A DNA stretch of 41,636 nt from Candidatus Nomurabacteria bacterium (GTDB taxonomy: Bacteria > Patescibacteriota > Minisyncoccia > Phycocordibacterales > UBA9973). How positions within the stretch are numbered: position 1 is the first letter of the stretch; the number at the start of each line of letters is the position of its first letter. Shown piece by piece: positions 37,898-41,636 of this stretch. The translations under genes and the position numbers were made by a program. The DNA lies in contig JADLDV010000017.1 in assembly GCA_020846455.1 (NCBI GenBank), forward strand, positions 1 through 41,636. Reading direction: 5' to 3'. Under the pieces are notes generated by a model, which worked only from the letters and a program-made list of their open reading frames with translations, was not told the origin of the DNA and made no database searches.

Positions 37898-40159
37898 TTA
37901 TTTTTCTTTTTTCTGAAAACCTCTCTTCTTTTTTTCTTGTGCAAGGAGTGCAAGTGCTTGATCAAGTGTGATCGTATACACATCAAGTGGTGGTTTTATT
38001 GAACGGAAATTGCCATCGTGTGCCACATATGGACCGAAGCGTCCAGCGTTTGCCATAATTTCTTTACCACTAATCGGATCAGTTCCAAGTGTGCGAGGAA
38101 GTGAGAGATAGGTAAGTGCCATGTCTACAGTGACAGTACTCGGATCAATTGTCCGTGGGATACTTGCCATCTTTGGCTTTGGTTGCGGCACTACTTTTTC
38201 TTTTGGAACTCTTTTTTCTCCTTTGACCTTTTTTACCGCAGGAACCTTTTTCTTTTTTTCTGGTTTTGTACCAAGTTGTACATATGGACCAAATCGTCCA
38301 ATAAGAACAAAGATTGGAAGTCCTGTTGTTGGATCAATGCCAATTGGTTCATCTTTTTTGATCTCGATACCATCTATCGTGAGTGCACCATCACAGTCTG
38401 GGTATGTTTCGCATGAGAGAAATTTGCCACCACGACCAAGTTTGACCACCATGCCTTTGCCACATTTTGGACAGATGAATTTCGGATCTGCTTTTTCAAG
38501 TGTAGTAAGTTTGTCGATAGAATCTTTTTCTTTTACATCTTTTGAAAATGGACCGTAAAAATCCTTGAGTGTTTTTGTATATTCTCGAGAACCATCTGCT
38601 ATTTCATCGAGTTCATTTTCCATTTCTGCGGTAAATGTATCAGAAATGTATTTCATAAAGTTATCTTCAAGAAATGTTGAAACTACTTCACCTGTATCTG
38701 TTGGTTTCAATGATCGTCCAATTTTTTCAACATATCCACGTACTTCAAGTGTTGAAATAATAGCAGCGTAGGTAGATGGACGTCCAATACCACGAGATTC
38801 GAGTTCTTTCACCAGTCCTGCTTCTGAATAACGATTTGGTGGTTCTGTTTGTTTCTCTGTGCTCGCAAATTCTTTGAGTGTAAGTACATCTCCTTCTTTC
38901 ATTTCTGGGAGTTCGACATCTTCTCCTCGCGCATCAGTATCACAAGCGAGCCAACCAGGGAAGAGTACGCATGATCCATTTGCGGTAAAATCAGGAATAG
39001 TGCCATCGGTAATGTTCGCAACAACTTTTGTTTTGAGTAATTTTGCATCAGTCATTTGAGAAGACACAGTGCGCTCCCAAATGAGACGGTAGAGTTTCTT
39101 TTGTTCTTCAGTATTGCCTACAGATAATTTTTCTGGATGAGTAGGTCGAATCGCCTCATGGGCTTCTTGTGCGTTTTTACTCTTCGTCTTATATGTATGC
39201 GCTTCAGCATATTCTTTGCCGTATGTTTTTTCAACAACTTTCAAAATACTCGCTTGTGCTTGTGCGGAAAGATTGGTCGAGTCAGTACGCATGTAGGTAA
39301 TATGTCCTGATTCATACAGTTTTTGTGCAATTTGCATTGTTCGAGAAGGTGAAAAACCCAGACGAGATGATGCAGTCTGTTGTATTGTTGATGTGCTAAA
39401 AGGTGCACGAGCAACACGTTTTTGTTCACTTGTTTTGAGTTCAGTTACTTGCCATTGTTTTGTATTGGCTAGTGCTACAATACGTTCCATTTCTTTTTGG
39501 TCACGTGGTTCTTCGACACAAGAGAGCGCGATTGATGCTTTCTTTGGTGTCAGAAATGTTCCTGAAAGATTCCAGTATGTTTCAGGAATAAATGCCTTGA
39601 TTTCACGTTCACGCTCGACAAGGATACGGAGTGCAGGGGATTGTACACGTCCAGCAGAAAGTCCGTACCTGACTTTTTTCCAGATAAGTCCAGAGAGGTC
39701 GTAACCGACCAGTCTATCCAAGACGCGTCGTGCTTCTTGTGCTTTGACTAGATTTGAATCAATATCACGAGGATGTTTCAACGCCTCAGTGACTGCTTCT
39801 TTGGTGATTTCATTGAATGCCACACGTTTGATAGGAACTTTAATTTTCTTGTTTTCTTTGAGGAGTTGTTCCAAGTGCCATGAGATCGCTTCACCTTCGC
39901 GGTCCGGGTCGGTTGCAAGAAGAATTTCTTTTGCATCTTCACCAAGTGCTTGTAACTCTGTGATTACTTTTTCTTTACCTTTACTGATTTCGTATGAAGG
40001 AATAAATCCTCCAGGAATATCAATTGCTTTTTTGTTGGACTTCGGAAGGTCACGCACATGGCCGACAGATGCACGCACGAGAAAGCCGTCTTTGTTGTCA
40101 GACAAATATTTTTCAATTGTTTTTGCTTTTGAAGGGGATTCAACAATAAGGAGCTTCAT
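37898..40159 (-). CDS. topA: DNA topoisomerase I (type IA)
   Basis: Relaxes negative supercoils through a covalent Tyr. 753 residues: Toprim domain with KLLIVESPSKAKTIEKYL and LLATDPDREGEAISWHL, RVLDRLVGYDLSGLIWKKV, the active-site Tyr in HITYMRTDSTNLS (about 300), then RPTHPEKLSV. One tetra-Cys zinc ribbon (CPKCGKGMVVKLG...CETYPDCDG) and two C-terminal repeats with RFGPYV (RFGPYVQLG and RFGPYVAHDG) follow, linked by a Lys/Pro-rich stretch. TATACT on the reverse strand (40178-40183) gives an 18-nt gap to the ATG. Confidence 0.96.
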   Translation of the reverse strand: MKLLIVESPSKAKTIEKYLSDNKDGFLVRASVGHVRDLPKSNKKAIDIPGGFIPSYEISKGKEKVITELQALGEDAKEILLATDPDREGEAISWHLEQLLKENKKIKVPIKRVAFNEITKEAVTEALKHPRDIDSNLVKAQEARRVLDRLVGYDLSGLIWKKVRYGLSAGRVQSPALRILVEREREIKAFIPETYWNLSGTFLTPKKASIALSCVEEPRDQKEMERIVALANTKQWQVTELKTSEQKRVARAPFSTSTIQQTASSRLGFSPSRTMQIAQKLYESGHITYMRTDSTNLSAQAQASILKVVEKTYGKEYAEAHTYKTKSKNAQEAHEAIRPTHPEKLSVGNTEEQKKLYRLIWERTVSSQMTDAKLLKTKVVANITDGTIPDFTANGSCVLFPGWLACDTDARGEDVELPEMKEGDVLTLKEFASTEKQTEPPNRYSEAGLVKELESRGIGRPSTYAAIISTLEVRGYVEKIGRSLKPTDTGEVVSTFLEDNFMKYISDTFTAEMENELDEIADGSREYTKTLKDFYGPFSKDVKEKDSIDKLTTLEKADPKFICPKCGKGMVVKLGRGGKFLSCETYPDCDGALTIDGIEIKKDEPIGIDPTTGLPIFVLIGRFGPYVQLGTKPEKKKKVPAVKKVKGEKRVPKEKVVPQPKPKMASIPRTIDPSTVTVDMALTYLSLPRTLGTDPISGKEIMANAGRFGPYVAHDGNFRSIKPPLDVYTITLDQALALLAQEKKKRGFQKKEK

Positions 40160-40206
40160 ATATAAGAGTACATATATAGTATAGTACGCGGCTAAGTATT
40201 ACACAA

Positions 40207-40234
40207 AAAAATACATTTTGGCAAATGTATTTTT
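40207..40234. terminator. Terminator after dprA
   Basis: AAAAATACATTT / AAATGTATTTTT with loop TGGC, followed on the reverse strand by a run of T. Ends dprA just before topA. Confidence 0.85.
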
Positions 40235-40243
40235 ATTTCTATC

Positions 40244-41116
40244 TTAATAACTTTTGCGAATCTCTCCGTATTCTTCTTTTATCATGCCTTTGATTTCCAT
40301 GAGTGAGAGCAGTGCATTTGCTTGAGTGATTGGTATATCGAGTAGTGTAAAAAGTTCATCTTTTTCTTTTGGTTCACGTAAAAGATCAAGAACATTCTTT
40401 TCTTCCGAACTTGCACTTTCATACAGTGCATTTGCTTCTTTCCGGATTTCTTCTGTTGTGACGGTGAATCCAAGTGCCTCGATAATATCTTTGCTACTGG
40501 TAATCGGTGTCGCCCCAAGTCGTAAGAGCATGTGTGTGCCTTTTGAACTTTCTGAAAAAATACTTCCTGGTACTGCAAAAACATCACGGTTGTATTCTGT
40601 TGCAAGTCGAGCTGTAATGAGTGTGCCGGATTTCTCTTCTGCTTCTATGATGAGTACTGCGCGTACCATACCTGCCATGAGTCTGTTGCGTTGCGGAAAA
40701 CTCCAGATAGTTGCTTTGAAGTCTGGCGCAAATTCTGAAATGAGTCCACCTCCTGATGCAACAATCTTTTCTGCAAGGTGAAGATTAGTACGAGGATACA
40801 GTACAGATGGATTGAGTCCTGATCCAGGAAATGCAAATGTAGGAAGTCCAACAGTGAGTGCTGTCTCATGTGCGATCGTGTCGATACCAAGTGCGAGTCC
40901 AGATACGATACCGATAGGATATCCTGCGAGTCCTTGGATGAGTGATTTGCACACATCTCGTCCGTATGAGGTGTGCCTACGAGACCCGACCACTGCAATG
41001 AGTGTTAATGATGGACTAGGAAGGTTGCCCCAAACATAAAGTTCTTTTGGTTGTTGAGGAATTTCAAGGAGCTGTGGAGGGAATTGTTCTTTTGGTAGTT
41101 TGATAAGATTCATCAT
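40244..41116 (-). CDS. dprA: DNA processing protein DprA/Smf
   Basis: Loads RecA on incoming single-stranded DNA during natural transformation. 290 residues with the Rossmann core: IAVVGSRRHTSYGRDVCKSL, GIVSGLALGIDTIAHETAL, TFAFPGSGLNPSVLYPRTN, EFAPDFKATIWSFPQRNRLMAGM, EKSGTLITARLATEYNRDVFAVPGS. A C-terminal winged helix (about 225-290) follows. An N-terminal SAM-like domain is missing. Together with T4SS- or T4P-like surface proteins it supports DNA uptake, common in CPR bacteria. A second ATG at 41113 is equally possible as the start. Confidence 0.94.
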   Translation of the reverse strand: MMNLIKLPKEQFPPQLLEIPQQPKELYVWGNLPSPSLTLIAVVGSRRHTSYGRDVCKSLIQGLAGYPIGIVSGLALGIDTIAHETALTVGLPTFAFPGSGLNPSVLYPRTNLHLAEKIVASGGGLISEFAPDFKATIWSFPQRNRLMAGMVRAVLIIEAEEKSGTLITARLATEYNRDVFAVPGSIFSESSKGTHMLLRLGATPITSSKDIIEALGFTVTTEEIRKEANALYESASSEEKNVLDLLREPKEKDELFTLLDIPITQANALLSLMEIKGMIKEEYGEIRKSY

Positions 41117-41204
41117 TATTATTTTATCATATAGGACAACCTTTTTATTTAAGTATTTTTTTGGTAGTATGTGTATATTACTCTATAGATAGTCAAGAAT
41201 ATAT

Positions 41205-41636
41205 ATGCTCGATATCAAATTCATAAAAGAAAATAAAGACCTTATACAAGAAGCTGCTCGTAAGAAACACGTTGATTTTTCAGCTGAAGAATTAATTACA
41301 CTCGATGAGCAACGCATTCAAACATTGTCACTTGTCGAATCATTGCGTGCCGAACAAAACATTATTTCAGATAAGATTCCTCAGATGACTGATCCCGTAG
41401 AAAGACAAACTGAAATTGAAAAAATGCGTCTTTTGAAAGAAGATTTGAAAAAACATGAAGATACACTTCGTGATGTCATGACTGCATGGCAAGGTTTGAT
41501 GCTCCGTGTACCAAATATTCCAGATATGTCTGTACCTGATGGTGATAGTGATGAAGATAATGTCGAGGTCAAAGTTTGGGGAGATAAGCCAGCGTTTGAT
41601 TTTGAACCAAAGGATCATATTACACTTATGGAAACT
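41205..41636 (+). CDS. serS: Seryl-tRNA synthetase, N-terminal part (3' end outside window)
   Basis: The frame runs from ATG 41205 off the window edge; 144 residues are visible. It begins MLDIKFIKENKDLIQEAARK, the standard SerRS start, followed by the long antiparallel coiled coil that grips the tRNA variable arm (about 25-110), then MLRVPNIPDMSVPDG (family l.l.iPN..h.svP.G). The catalytic domain is not included. The start is divergent from dprA across 88 nt with no clear promoter; TATATT at 41174-41179 is a candidate. Confidence 0.95.
   Translation, partial: MLDIKFIKENKDLIQEAARKKHVDFSAEELITLDEQRIQTLSLVESLRAEQNIISDKIPQMTDPVERQTEIEKMRLLKEDLKKHEDTLRDVMTAWQGLMLRVPNIPDMSVPDGDSDEDNVEVKVWGDKPAFDFEPKDHITLMET

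Noticed and set aside
1-41636. Recoding of TGA as glycine or tryptophan (as in Gracilibacteria/Absconditabacteria)
   Set aside because: rbfA and the 33837 gene end naturally at TGA, conserved proteins have normal lengths, and the tRNA-Trp anticodon is CCA.
1-41636. CRISPR array, transposon, prophage or rRNA genes
   Set aside because: No regularly spaced repeats, transposase, integrase, phage structural genes or rRNA-like stretches were seen.

Overview
This 41.6 kb window looks like chromosomal DNA of a streamlined, low-GC bacterium of the Candidate Phyla Radiation (Patescibacteria, most likely a Parcubacteria/Paceibacteria-type lineage). The case rests on compact translation proteins (a 499-residue IF-2 without the long N-terminal extension, a four-repeat S1, a short HPF), a run of small two-helix T4SS-pilin-like membrane proteins as annotated in CPR genomes, very short intergenic gaps, almost no Shine-Dalgarno sequences, and standard stop codons including TGA. 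The assignment is inference: there is no rRNA here.

Layout: 1-5880 holds the end of pyk, a DUF167 gene, HPF/RaiA, an orphan gene, the minus-strand lepB-hisS-def-fmt series and pth. 5880-9660 is an AT-rich block of less conserved genes (alpha/beta hydrolase, divergent MurF-like ligase, three unrecognised genes). 9660-16540 has rpsA with a structured leader, an MBL-fold protein, gyrA, a methyltransferase and an orphan solute-binding protein. 16545-19440 is a tandem array of six pilin-like genes. 19500-21430 is an SPFH/membrane-protein pair. 21630-22280 is a minus-strand tRNA cluster (Leu-UAG, Lys-CUU, Leu-UAA, Cys-GCA), followed by DUF4446-infB-rbfA. 24709-30550 has a cysteine desulfurase, a degenerate trypsin-like protein, ClpB and a THUMP-type RNA methyltransferase. 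30584-34440 mixes tRNA-Tyr, rpmG, tRNA-Trp, small genes, miaA and tRNA-Leu(CAA). 34654-41636 carries parB, rel, topA, dprA and the start of serS, with two tiny genes on either side of rel.

Seven tRNAs, one likely tRNA relic and many intrinsic terminators are visible. No CRISPR array, insertion sequence, prophage or rRNA was seen.

The most interesting signals are not protein families. First, about sixteen genes have a -10 box (usually TATACT) ending 5-9 nt before the ATG, so transcription should start at or next to the start codon: widespread leaderless mRNA. Second, two copies of a palindromic element with the core GCAAA-GCAG-TTTGC lie beside tRNA genes and are joined to inverted or direct fragments of the neighbouring tRNA. 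Third, rpsA and the SPFH operon are exceptions, with long structured leaders. Fourth, a 44-codon gene sits behind a near-consensus promoter.
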